Source: Thermoanaerobacterium xylanolyticum LX-11
Lineage (GTDB): Bacteria > Bacillota > Thermoanaerobacteria > Thermoanaerobacterales > Thermoanaerobacteraceae
DNA: 64,000 nt
NCBI RefSeq assembly: GCF_000189775.2
Contig: NC_015555.1
Location: forward strand, 268,501 to 332,500
Direction of reading: 5' to 3'
Part shown: positions 18,132 through 25,652 of the stretch, in pieces
Position numbering within the stretch: position 1 is the first letter of the stretch
Layout: each line of letters opens with the position of its first letter
Translations under genes and position numbers: made by a program
Notes under the pieces: generated by a model
The model's database searches: none
What the model was told of the DNA's origin: nothing
The model's input: the letters and a program-made list of their open reading frames with translations, nothing else

Positions 18132-19268
18132 TTACTTTTTTTGCTGGACATTTGTTTTTTTGTCCAGCCTTCTTATTTTTGCGACAAAAAATATAAACAA
18201 AGGCAATATGACTTCAAAAATGACTGTTTCGTAGAAAAATTTGTCTTTCAAAAAATTGTACAATTCATCTATATTTGACGATACAAATACAGACATTGGG
18301 ATCATTATGGCTGCAATTGGAAGCACAGCGAATCTGTAATCGTCGCAGTTCAACACATCTGAAAATCCCTTCACTATTATATAGGTAAAAACCGTTATTT
18401 TCATGAAAATGCCTTCTACCCAGATAGCCATTATGATAGAATCAAGCCTTGCAAAGTAATTGCTAAGCCTTATGGTGCGGGTCATTTCTAATGCAGTGAA
18501 TTTAAAATCTGCAGTGGTTTTAGAACCGAATATTCCTATTGCAAGTACACCCAGCATAAGTGCAAAAGAGATAAACACAAGAGATATTACGCCGCTTTTT
18601 AAGACTTTTTTGCTGTCGGATATGTGTGGGAATATGGCTAATATTATTACGCTTTCCAGCATCCACGATATAAGTGGCAAAGCTCCTTTCATGGGTGGTA
18701 ATAGTCCGTTTGCCAAGATGGGGAGGAAATTTTCAAATTTTACATAAGGTATTGAGAAAAAAATGACGAATGCCAAAAGTCCCATCCCAAAAGGAAATAC
18801 CACTTCGTTCATTCTGGCAATTGCTACAAATCCTTTTGTGACAGCGTATGATGCTACAATCATCAATGCAAGTGAAAAGACTATCGGCGGTGTTTTAGGC
18901 ATAAAAGCACTTCTCATGATTTCAAAAAGCTCTCTAAGCATTATCACAGCTAAGTGGATGAAAAATAAAAGGTAGAGGGATGCGATTATTTTGCCTATGA
19001 TTTTTCCAAAAATATCTTCCAAAAAGGAAAATAGGGTTTTGTCTTTAAATATGGCGGATATGCCGTAATATAAGCAAAATACGGGGATGCTGAATGCTGT
19101 CGCCATTATTACAGACATCCAAGAATCCTGTTCAGCTTTTGATGCAACAATAGACGGCAAAAATATCGTTGCTGTAGACAGTACAACTGATACTATCAAG
19201 TATATGAATTGCTTTGGTGAGATCTTTTTTTCTGTTGTTGCTTCAAAACTCAATATATTCTTGAACAT
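18132..19268 (-). CDS. GerAB-family spore germination permease
   Basis: The 378-aa integral membrane protein has about ten hydrophobic segments and resembles the APC-superfamily B subunits of spore germinant receptors. These sit in the inner spore membrane and contribute to binding the germinant. The gene is divergent from the A and C subunit genes, whereas receptor operons usually read A-B-C on one strand. TAAGGAGA precedes the ATG. Its last codons overlap a hairpin that may terminate coaX. The germinant cannot be read from sequence. Expression is expected in the forespore (sigma-G), but I did not find a convincing promoter. Confidence 0.88.
   Translation of the reverse strand: MFKNILSFEATTEKKISPKQFIYLIVSVVLSTATIFLPSIVASKAEQDSWMSVIMATAFSIPVFCLYYGISAIFKDKTLFSFLEDIFGKIIGKIIASLYLLFFIHLAVIMLRELFEIMRSAFMPKTPPIVFSLALMIVASYAVTKGFVAIARMNEVVFPFGMGLLAFVIFFSIPYVKFENFLPILANGLLPPMKGALPLISWMLESVIILAIFPHISDSKKVLKSGVISLVFISFALMLGVLAIGIFGSKTTADFKFTALEMTRTIRLSNYFARLDSIIMAIWVEGIFMKITVFTYIIVKGFSDVLNCDDYRFAVLPIAAIMIPMSVFVSSNIDELYNFLKDKFFYETVIFEVILPLFIFFVAKIRRLDKKTNVQQKK
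18143..18181 (+). terminator. Candidate coaX terminator inside the end of the permease gene
   Basis: GCTGGACA (18143-18150) pairs with TGTCCAGC (18161-18168) and is followed on the + strand by CTTCTTATTTTT. It lies within the last codons of the convergent gene. Confidence 0.5.
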
Positions 19269-19369
19269 GTTCTTCTCCTTAAAATGTTTCTACATGGAAT
19301 ATTATTTGATTTATGTGCCAATTATATTCTGTATGTGTTTTTGGAATAATAAATTTGGAGATGGTTTTT

Positions 19370-20890
19370 ATGGACAGAACTTATTTGGTGGAAAATTATA
19401 AAGAAATGGGGTTGTACGATGATATTGATAAAAATATAGATGTGCTAAAGACGTTATTAAACAAAAGCAGCGATGTGATTTTTAGAGAATTCAGGATAGG
19501 AGAAAAAAGGGTAAAAGGCTTTTTGGTTTGTGTGGATGGGCTTGTGGATAAGGCGCTTATAAACAACAATATAATGGAGCCTATAACGTTGGAAAGCAGA
19601 AAATTGGATGGCAATTATTTAAGCAAAAAAAACGTCTACGAATCCCTTTTAAATTACTTCATAACAACGGCAGATCTAAAGGAAGTAGAAAAATTTGGTG
19701 ATGTGGTAGAAAGCATTTTAAGCGGCGATACGCCTGTTTTTGTTGACGGTGTGGACAAATCTATTGTGATAAGTACGAGAGGTTGGGAGCAGAGAAGTGT
19801 ATCTGAGTCTACTACTGAAGCCGTTGTGAGAGGACCAAAAGAGGCTTTTGTGGAAACACTTAGGGTTAATACTTCCATGCTTAGAAGAAGAATAAAAAAC
19901 CCTAATTTTGTCATAGAATCATTAAAAATCGGCAAGTACACCAAGACAGATGTGGCGATAGCTTACATTAAAGATGTAGCGAAAGATGAAGTCGTTGAGG
20001 AAGTAAAAAAAAGGCTTAATAAAATCGACATAGACGGAATCATAGACAGCGGGTATTTGGAAGAAATGATAGAGGACAATCCATTTTCACCATTTCCTCA
20101 GATTGAGCATTCTGAGCGGCCAGACAAGATTGCTGCAGAGCTTTTGGAAGGGAGAGTCGCTATCATCTCAGATGGTTCTCCTGAGGTGCTGGTGGTGCCT
20201 ACGATTTTTGTCCAATTTTTCCAGTCATCTGAGGACTATTACGAAAGGTACTATATATCGACTCTTTTTAGAATATTGAGGCTTGCGGCGATGCTTATGT
20301 CGTTGACTTTGCCATCTATCTACGTGGCGGCTGTTACGTATCATCAAGAAATGATACCGTCGCCACTGGCTATATCTATTGCAGCCCAAAGGGAAGGAGT
20401 TCCGTTTACGACTCTCATGGAAGCATTTTTGATGGAATTTTTCTTTGAGATATTGAGAGAAGCAGGGATAAGGCTTCCAATGCAGGTTGGTCAAGCTGTA
20501 AGCATCGTAGGTGCTTTGGTCATTGGACAAGCTGCAGTGCAGGCAGGTCTTGTATCTGCTGCGACGGTGATCGTCGTGGCACTGACAGGAATAGCCTCAT
20601 TTTCAATACCTGCATTTAATATAGCCATAACATTTAGGCTTTTAAGGTTTGCCATGCTAATAGTTGGAGGTACATTAGGCTTTTTTGGTATAATAATGGC
20701 GCTTATGATGATACTGGCACATTTAGCATCATTGGAGTCCTTTGGAGTACCGTATCTGTCGCCAATTGCACCTTCCAACACCAGAGAACTAAATGACGTG
20801 TTTATAAGGGTACCATGGTGGGCTAAAATATTTAGACCACATAAGGTAGCAGGGAGAAATGTGAAGAGGCAGAATTACACAAGAGGTTGA
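19370..20890 (+). CDS. GerAA-family spore germination receptor A subunit
   Basis: The 506-aa protein has a soluble N-terminal half and a membrane half with about five helices. Family signatures include TRGWEQRSVSEST, PKEAFVETLRVN, VAVTYHQEMIP and REAGIRLPMQVGQAVSIVG in pieces. A subunits of this family have been shown in Bacillus to form oligomeric ion channels opened by germinants. ATG 19370 follows TTTGGAG and corrects a longer open frame that starts inside the divergent intergenic region. The lipoprotein C subunit and a small membrane protein follow on the same strand. Confidence 0.92.
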   Translation: MDRTYLVENYKEMGLYDDIDKNIDVLKTLLNKSSDVIFREFRIGEKRVKGFLVCVDGLVDKALINNNIMEPITLESRKLDGNYLSKKNVYESLLNYFITTADLKEVEKFGDVVESILSGDTPVFVDGVDKSIVISTRGWEQRSVSESTTEAVVRGPKEAFVETLRVNTSMLRRRIKNPNFVIESLKIGKYTKTDVAIAYIKDVAKDEVVEEVKKRLNKIDIDGIIDSGYLEEMIEDNPFSPFPQIEHSERPDKIAAELLEGRVAIISDGSPEVLVVPTIFVQFFQSSEDYYERYYISTLFRILRLAAMLMSLTLPSIYVAAVTYHQEMIPSPLAISIAAQREGVPFTTLMEAFLMEFFFEILREAGIRLPMQVGQAVSIVGALVIGQAAVQAGLVSAATVIVVALTGIASFSIPAFNIAITFRLLRFAMLIVGGTLGFFGIIMALMMILAHLASLESFGVPYLSPIAPSNTRELNDVFIRVPWWAKIFRPHKVAGRNVKRQNYTRG

Positions 20891-20917
20891 ATTTATCAAC
20901 ATCTGGAGGCATTGTTT

Positions 20918-22087
20918 ATGAAAAGGGTTTTGATTTTGTTTATCATACTATCATTGCTTCTTACAGGCTGCTGGGACAAGAGGGAGATAAATGAGCTGGC
21001 GTTTGTTCAAGGTATAGGAATGGACATAGACAAAGATAAGATGTGCAATATCACTGTACAAATTTTAAAGCCGGCAAATTTAGCTACAAGTTCTGGCGGA
21101 GGCGGTGGTGGTGCTGCGGCAGGAAAGCCGTATGAAGTGTACAGCTCAAGAGGTGTCGACTTTGCCAAGGCATTTTCGAATTTCAATACAGAGCTTTCAA
21201 GGACGCTTTTCCTCCAGCACAATGAAATAATATTTATAGGTGAGAATCTTGCAAGGTCAGGTGTTTACAGCATGCTGGACTTTATCACGAGGAATCCTGA
21301 GTTTAGAAGGACATCTTATCTGGTGGTGGTATCCGGAGGAACCCTCGATGACCTTATGAAATTGTCAAAGAATGTTGAAAAGTACCCTTACCGTGAAATC
21401 CTCGGAATGATTCAAAACCAAAAGAACACATCTTCAGCGTATGTATGCGATATAAACCATTTTGTAGAGACTTTAGAGACAGAAAAGGTACAACCTATAG
21501 TAGGGAGATTGGAGATCGTAAAGAAAGATGGCAAGCCGCAACACGTAAGATTTGTAGGTGCTGCAGCTTTTAAGTATGATAAGATGGTTGGATTTCTGAC
21601 AGAACAAGAGACAAAAGGCATAATGTGGATGGATAACTTGATAAAAAATACATCGCTTGTTGTTGATAAAGGACCAAAAGGAGACAGGACGCACATTTCA
21701 TTTACTATAATAAAAGCCAATTCTACCATCACGCCTAAAGTAAGCGGTGAAGATGTCTCTTTTGATGTCAAAATCAATTTTGACTCAAACATGATAGAGC
21801 AGAATTCAAGGTACAACCTTACAGATCTTAAGATGATAAAAAGCCTTGAAAATCTGCAGCAAGAGAAGGTAAAAAGCGAAGTCTTGGATGCTTTAAATGC
21901 AGTTCAGAAAAAGTATAAGGTTGACTCTGCAGGATTAGGACAGAAGCTTCAAGAAAAATACCCTAAAGTGTGGGAAAAATTGAAGGATAGATGGGATGAG
22001 ATTTATCCAAACGTAAAGGTGAATGTAAGCGTGAAGGCCACACTAAAGAGGTCTGGACTTACTTCAAAGCCAATTGAACCAAGGTAA
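20918..22087 (+). CDS. GerAC-family germination lipoprotein
   Basis: The 389-aa protein begins with a lipoprotein signal (hydrophobic stretch ending in LLTGC, Cys at about residue 17) and continues with CWDKREINELAFVQGIGMD, typical of C subunits of germinant receptors. A glycine/alanine run (GGGGGGAAAG) lies near residue 55. The protein would be lipid-anchored on the outer face of the inner spore membrane. ATG 20918 lies eight bases after GGAGG; the TTG two codons earlier is less likely. It is 27 bases after the A-subunit gene. Confidence 0.92.
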   Translation: MKRVLILFIILSLLLTGCWDKREINELAFVQGIGMDIDKDKMCNITVQILKPANLATSSGGGGGGAAAGKPYEVYSSRGVDFAKAFSNFNTELSRTLFLQHNEIIFIGENLARSGVYSMLDFITRNPEFRRTSYLVVVSGGTLDDLMKLSKNVEKYPYREILGMIQNQKNTSSAYVCDINHFVETLETEKVQPIVGRLEIVKKDGKPQHVRFVGAAAFKYDKMVGFLTEQETKGIMWMDNLIKNTSLVVDKGPKGDRTHISFTIIKANSTITPKVSGEDVSFDVKINFDSNMIEQNSRYNLTDLKMIKSLENLQQEKVKSEVLDALNAVQKKYKVDSAGLGQKLQEKYPKVWEKLKDRWDEIYPNVKVNVSVKATLKRSGLTSKPIEPR

Positions 22088-22100
22088 AAGAGGGTTATAT

Positions 22101-22325
22101 ATGTTAAATGCATTGGGAGTAACAGTTATATTTTTGATAGTAATATTTATGGAAGTGCCTGGGCTTATAAAAAAGAAAAAGACAAAAGAAGTCGTAGCGT
22201 TTTTTATACTTGTTGCAATCGGGTATACACTTAATTTGTTAGTGGCTTTTGATGTTAAGATTACTGCTACAAATAAGCTCATTGAGATGCTTATGAAGCC
22301 TATAGAAAAAATATGGGGCAAATGA
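22101..22325 (+). CDS. Small two-helix membrane protein of the germination locus
   Basis: The 74-aa protein has two predicted transmembrane helices (about 5-22 and 32-52) joined by a very basic loop (KKKKTK). It starts 13 bases after the GerC gene, behind AGAGGG. Some Ger operons carry a D gene for a small two-helix protein that modulates receptor activity, and this fits by size, topology and place, though I cannot show homology. A terminator overlaps its stop codon. Confidence 0.75.
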   Translation: MLNALGVTVIFLIVIFMEVPGLIKKKKTKEVVAFFILVAIGYTLNLLVAFDVKITATNKLIEMLMKPIEKIWGK

Positions 22326-22345
22326 AGTAATTCTTCATTTGCCTT
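22317..22345 (+). terminator. Terminator of the germination operon
   Basis: A perfect 11-bp stem with a 5-nt loop (arms 22317-22327 and 22333-22343) includes the stop codon. The T-tail is weak. Confidence 0.6.
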
Positions 22346-22354
22346 AAAACCATC

Positions 22355-22383
22355 TTGAAATATATGCCAGAAAGTAGTAGAAT
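22355..22383 (+). promoter_or_regulatory. Promoter of the HTH / dehydrogenase-like / AAR-like operon
   Basis: TTGAAA (22355-22360), a 17-bp spacer and TAGAAT (22378-22383) are placed 46 bp before the first start codon. Confidence 0.65.
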
Positions 22384-22392
22384 TATAAATAG

Positions 22393-22415
22393 TATGAGCA
22401 CAATTTGTGCACATA
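22393..22415 (+). promoter_or_regulatory. 23-bp palindromic operator
   Basis: TATG-a-GCACAA-t-TTGTGC-a-CATA is symmetric about T22404, with only the A pair at 22397/22411 unmatched. It lies between the predicted transcription start and the ribosome binding site, a classic repressor position. The first gene of the operon encodes an HTH protein that could bind it. Confidence 0.6.
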
Positions 22416-22428
22416 AAGGATGGTTAAT

Positions 22429-22953
22429 ATGGATTTTGTAAAAATAGGCGAAAAGATAATAAACACCAAAAAGCTTCACAACATTATAGACAAAATGATC
22501 GAAATGAGAGTTAATGGTTTTTCACAGCAGGAGACGGCGTCAAAATTTAAAGTCGATAGAAGTTTTATATCAAGGTTAGAAAACATAGGCGAGGTGAGGA
22601 AAGGAGGAAACATTGCAGTAATAGGATTTCCAATTAAAAACAAAGAAGAAATTGAAAAATTATTGAAAGACTATGGCATTGATTTTATATTGCTTTTGTC
22701 TGAAAAAGAGCGCCTTGGCATTGCAGATAATATGACGGGTGCAGAGCTTTTTAATATGGTTATGGACATAATCGCAAAGGTACAATCTTATGACACGATT
22801 ATATTTCTTGGCTCTGACAAAAGGACAAATTTGATGGAAGCCATATTTGACAAAGAAGTGATCTGTGTTAACATAGGGCATTCTCCAATAACAGAAGATG
22901 TATTTGTAAAGCCTGAACTCATAATCGAGATTTTAGATACTTTAAGGAGATGA
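22429..22953 (+). CDS. HTH-domain protein, possible autoregulator
   Basis: The 174-aa protein has an N-terminal helix-turn-helix (about residues 20-50: MRVNGFSQQETASKFKVDRSFISRLE in pieces). It is followed by an alpha/beta domain with alternating hydrophobic strands (GNIAVIGFPI, DFILLLSEKE, DTIIFLGSDK, EVICVNIGHS) that looks like a ligand-binding Rossmann-type fold. I do not recognise the C-terminal family. The gene leads a three-gene operon with 4- and 26-base gaps and sits just after a 23-bp palindrome, so autoregulation in response to a metabolite is a reasonable guess. ATG 22429 is favoured over 22420 by spacing to AAAGGA. Confidence 0.7.
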   Translation: MDFVKIGEKIINTKKLHNIIDKMIEMRVNGFSQQETASKFKVDRSFISRLENIGEVRKGGNIAVIGFPIKNKEEIEKLLKDYGIDFILLLSEKERLGIADNMTGAELFNMVMDIIAKVQSYDTIIFLGSDKRTNLMEAIFDKEVICVNIGHSPITEDVFVKPELIIEILDTLRR

Positions 22954-22957
22954 TTTT

Positions 22958-23887
22958 GTGAAAAGAGTAGTGAGTGTAAGCATAGGCTCATCTACAAGGA
23001 ATAACAGAGTAGAGACGGAGATATTAGGGGAAAAATTTATAATCGAAAGAATCGGCACAGATGGCGATATGAAGAAAGCCATAGAGCTTATAAAAGAGCT
23101 TGATGGAAAAGTTGATGCATTCGGCATGGGTGGTATAGACTTGTATCTTTACGCTGGGGAGAGAAGGTATGTCATAAAAGATGCGGTTCCACTTAAAAAT
23201 GCTGCTAAGATATCGCCAATCGTAGACGGTTCTGGCCTTAAGAATACGCTTGAAAGAAGGGTAATAAAGTACATACATGACAACAACATAGTGGATATAA
23301 AAGGCAAGAAAGTTCTCATAGTAAGTGCGATGGACCGGTTCGGCATGACTCAGACATTTCATGAGTACGGTGCTGATTTGACGCTTGGCGATATGATATT
23401 CGCCTTAGGTGTGCCGATACCACTTCATTCGCTTAAACTTCTTTACGGTTTAGCAGCTATTATAGCACCTATAATAGTCAAAATGCCATTTGAGATGCTG
23501 TACCCTACAGGGGATAAGCAGCTTTCAATAGACAGCAGAAAATACGAAAAATTCTATAAGGAAGCTGACATAATAGCAGGTGATTATCTGTTTGTCAAAA
23601 AGTACATGCCTGACGATTTAAAAGACAAAATTATCGTGACAAATACTGTCACAAAAGATGATGTAAAAATGCTTAAAGATAGAGGTGTAAAGCTTCTTAT
23701 CACAACGACACCAAATTTAAATGGAAGGTCGTTTGGTACGAATGTAATGGAGGCTGTGCTCGTATCACTATCAGGCAAAAGTCCATCTGAGATGAAACCG
23801 GATGATTACAATATTCTTCTCGATAGGATTGGCTTTGAGCCGAGAGTAGAATATCTAAACGGCGAAAAAGCTTCAATAGAAAAGTAA
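22958..23887 (+). CDS. Protein of the family labelled quinate 5-dehydrogenase, function uncertain
   Basis: The 309-aa protein starts at GTG 22958 behind AAGGAGATG. The N-terminal half has SIGSSTRNNRVETEILG and DAFGMGGIDLYLYAGERRY. The middle has a strand-loop (KKVLIVSAMDRFGMTQTFHEYG), and the C-terminal half has DIIAGDYLFVKKYMPDDLKDKIIVTNT in pieces. Relatives in Thermoanaerobacter-type genomes are, as I recall, annotated quinate 5-dehydrogenase, but I see no clear NAD(P)-binding GxGxxG motif and no shikimate-pathway neighbours. It is always worth reading together with the acyl-ACP reductase-like gene that follows. The name should be treated as unproven. Confidence 0.6.
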   Translation: MKRVVSVSIGSSTRNNRVETEILGEKFIIERIGTDGDMKKAIELIKELDGKVDAFGMGGIDLYLYAGERRYVIKDAVPLKNAAKISPIVDGSGLKNTLERRVIKYIHDNNIVDIKGKKVLIVSAMDRFGMTQTFHEYGADLTLGDMIFALGVPIPLHSLKLLYGLAAIIAPIIVKMPFEMLYPTGDKQLSIDSRKYEKFYKEADIIAGDYLFVKKYMPDDLKDKIIVTNTVTKDDVKMLKDRGVKLLITTTPNLNGRSFGTNVMEAVLVSLSGKSPSEMKPDDYNILLDRIGFEPRVEYLNGEKASIEK

Positions 23888-23913
23888 ATATTTTGTTGAA
23901 AGGATGATTTAAC

Positions 23914-25008
23914 ATGCACAAGTTCGCTTTTATCATACATCCAATTGAATACGAGGATGTCAGCAGAAAGTTTAAAATCATGAATAAATTGCCTCGCAGC
24001 GTTGTAGAGGGATTTACAAAAATGCTGCCGCCTCTTAAAGTATCGGAGATAACAGGTGTAAAAAGCAAGTATGCTGAAACGGAAGGATATTTTGTGGCTG
24101 TACCGCTTATCTCTAATCAGATGATGAGCCTTCCTGAGGATTACGTCATGAAAAAAATTATTAAGGCTGGCAAGATAGCAGAGAATTTGGGAGCTGAAAT
24201 TGTAGGATTAGGCGCTTTGACGTCTGTAGTTGGGGATGCAGGAATCACAGTGGCAAAAAATCTAAATATTGCTGTAACTACAGGCAACAGTTACACGATC
24301 GCCACTGCCATAGAAGGCACAAAAAAAGCTGCTGAACTTATGGGAAAGGATATAAGGGATTCGGAGGTTGTAGTAATAGGTGCTACAGGTTCCATAGGAA
24401 AAGTGTGTGCTGAGATACTTTCCAGAGAGGCCAAGTACATGACATTGGTGGCCAGAAACAAACAAAAATTAGAAGACTTCAGCAAATACCTTTTGGAGAA
24501 GACAGGCATGGCTGCAAGAGTTACATCTGACGTAAAAGACGCATTGAAAACAGCAGACATAGTTGTGACAGTTACGAGTGCTGTAGATACCATTATAAAG
24601 CCTGAATACCTAAAACCTGGTGCTGTCGTTTGTGATGTGGCAAGGCCCAGGGATGTATCGAAGGAAGTTGCTGATGCAAGAGATGATGTATTGGTTATAG
24701 AAGGTGGTGTCGTGGAAGTGCCAGGCGATGTGGACTTTCACTTCAATTTTGGTTTTCCTCCAAAGACAAGTTATGCGTGTATGGCAGAGACAATGATACT
24801 TGCAATGGAAGGCATGATAGAAAATTTCTCATTAGGTAGAGATTTAACGGTGGAACAAGTTGATACGATAGCAAAATTGGCAAAAAAACATGGTTTCAAA
24901 CTTGGGGGATTTAGAAGCTTTGAAAGAGCTGTATCAGAGGAAACTATAGAAAACGTGAGAAAGAATGCAGCAAGGAGATTAAAAGAAAACAGATTTAGTG
25001 CTGTATAA
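23914..25008 (+). CDS. Long-chain acyl-ACP reductase (AAR)-like oxidoreductase
   Basis: The 364-aa protein is often labelled shikimate dehydrogenase but aligns better, from memory, with cyanobacterial acyl-ACP reductase. Shared features in order are FAFIIHPIEYEDVSR at the N-terminus, LGALTSVVGDAG, TTGNSYTIATAIEG, an NADPH-binding GATGSIG (156-162), GGVVEVPGDVDF, and ACMAETMILAMEG with Cys289. In cyanobacteria the matching ACFAE cysteine forms the acyl-thioester intermediate. The tail NFSLGRDLTVEQVDTIAKLAKKHGF (in pieces) also matches. It would reduce an acyl thioester to an aldehyde; the real substrate is unknown, and no aldehyde-deformylating oxygenase would be expected in an anaerobe. Confidence 0.75.
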   Translation: MHKFAFIIHPIEYEDVSRKFKIMNKLPRSVVEGFTKMLPPLKVSEITGVKSKYAETEGYFVAVPLISNQMMSLPEDYVMKKIIKAGKIAENLGAEIVGLGALTSVVGDAGITVAKNLNIAVTTGNSYTIATAIEGTKKAAELMGKDIRDSEVVVIGATGSIGKVCAEILSREAKYMTLVARNKQKLEDFSKYLLEKTGMAARVTSDVKDALKTADIVVTVTSAVDTIIKPEYLKPGAVVCDVARPRDVSKEVADARDDVLVIEGGVVEVPGDVDFHFNFGFPPKTSYACMAETMILAMEGMIENFSLGRDLTVEQVDTIAKLAKKHGFKLGGFRSFERAVSEETIENVRKNAARRLKENRFSAV

Positions 25009-25011
25009 TAC

Positions 25012-25040
25012 TTGACTTTATTTGTAAACTGTTTTATAAT
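25012..25040 (+). promoter_or_regulatory. greA-lysS promoter
   Basis: TTGACT (25012-25017), a 17-bp spacer and a perfect TATAAT (25035-25040) start four bases after the previous gene. This is among the strongest promoters in the window. Confidence 0.75.
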
Positions 25041-25059
25041 ATTCCACATGAAAATATAG

Positions 25060-25090
25060 ACACAAGCACTGCATAAAGCAGTGCTTGTGT
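25060..25090 (+). terminator. Strong hairpin in the greA leader
   Basis: A perfect 13-bp stem with a 5-nt loop (arms 25060-25072 and 25078-25090) begins about 13 bases after the predicted transcription start. It could end transcripts from upstream, attenuate greA, or protect the 5' end. Only ATTAATATTAT follows, with no clean T-run. Confidence 0.6.
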
Positions 25091-25163
25091 ATTAATATTA
25101 TCATAATTGATATGGCTTAAACATAGAATAAAATACAATATTGTTATAAAGGAGATTGGCAAT

Positions 25164-25637
25164 ATGGGTAAGCAAGTGATTTTAACTTATGATGGCTTAA
25201 AAAAATTAGAAGAGGAGTTAGACTATCTTAAGTCTGTAAAAAGGCCTGAAGTGGCTGAAAAAATCAAACAGGCCCGTGCATTTGGAGACTTAAGCGAAAA
25301 CTCTGAATACGATGAGGCGAAAAACGAGCAGGCATTTATTGAGGGAAGGATAGCTACAATAGAAGCCATGCTTAGAAACGCTCAAGTCATCGATGAAGAG
25401 GATATCACCATCGACAAAGTAAGTGTAGGCTGCACTGTAAAAGTCTACGATGAGGATTTTAAAGAAGAGGCGGAGTACACGATAGTAGGATCGACTGAAG
25501 CAGATCCTATGAACAACAAAATATCTGATGAATCGCCTATAGGGAAGGCACTTTTAGGCAAAAAAGTAGGTGATACAATCAGTGTGGAAGTGCCAGCAGG
25601 CATAATAAAACTCAAAGTTTTAGAAATACACAAATAA
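25164..25637 (+). CDS. greA: Transcription elongation factor GreA
   Basis: GreA rescues backtracked RNA polymerase by stimulating cleavage of the transcript 3' end. The 157-aa length is standard. The N-terminal coiled coil includes the acidic tip region with [17 protein letters not shown], and the C-terminal FKBP-like domain ends with [20 protein letters not shown] in pieces. ATG 25164 follows AAAGGAGA, so the longer open frame is leader. It is 15 bases before lysS, an arrangement common in Clostridia. Confidence 0.95.
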   Translation: MGKQVILTYDGLKKLEEELDYLKSVKRPEVAEKIKQARAFGDLSENSEYDEAKNEQAFIEGRIATIEAMLRNAQVIDEEDITIDKVSVGCTVKVYDEDFKEEAEYTIVGSTEADPMNNKISDESPIGKALLGKKVGDTISVEVPAGIIKLKVLEIHK

Positions 25638-25652
25638 ATCTGGAGGAGTATT

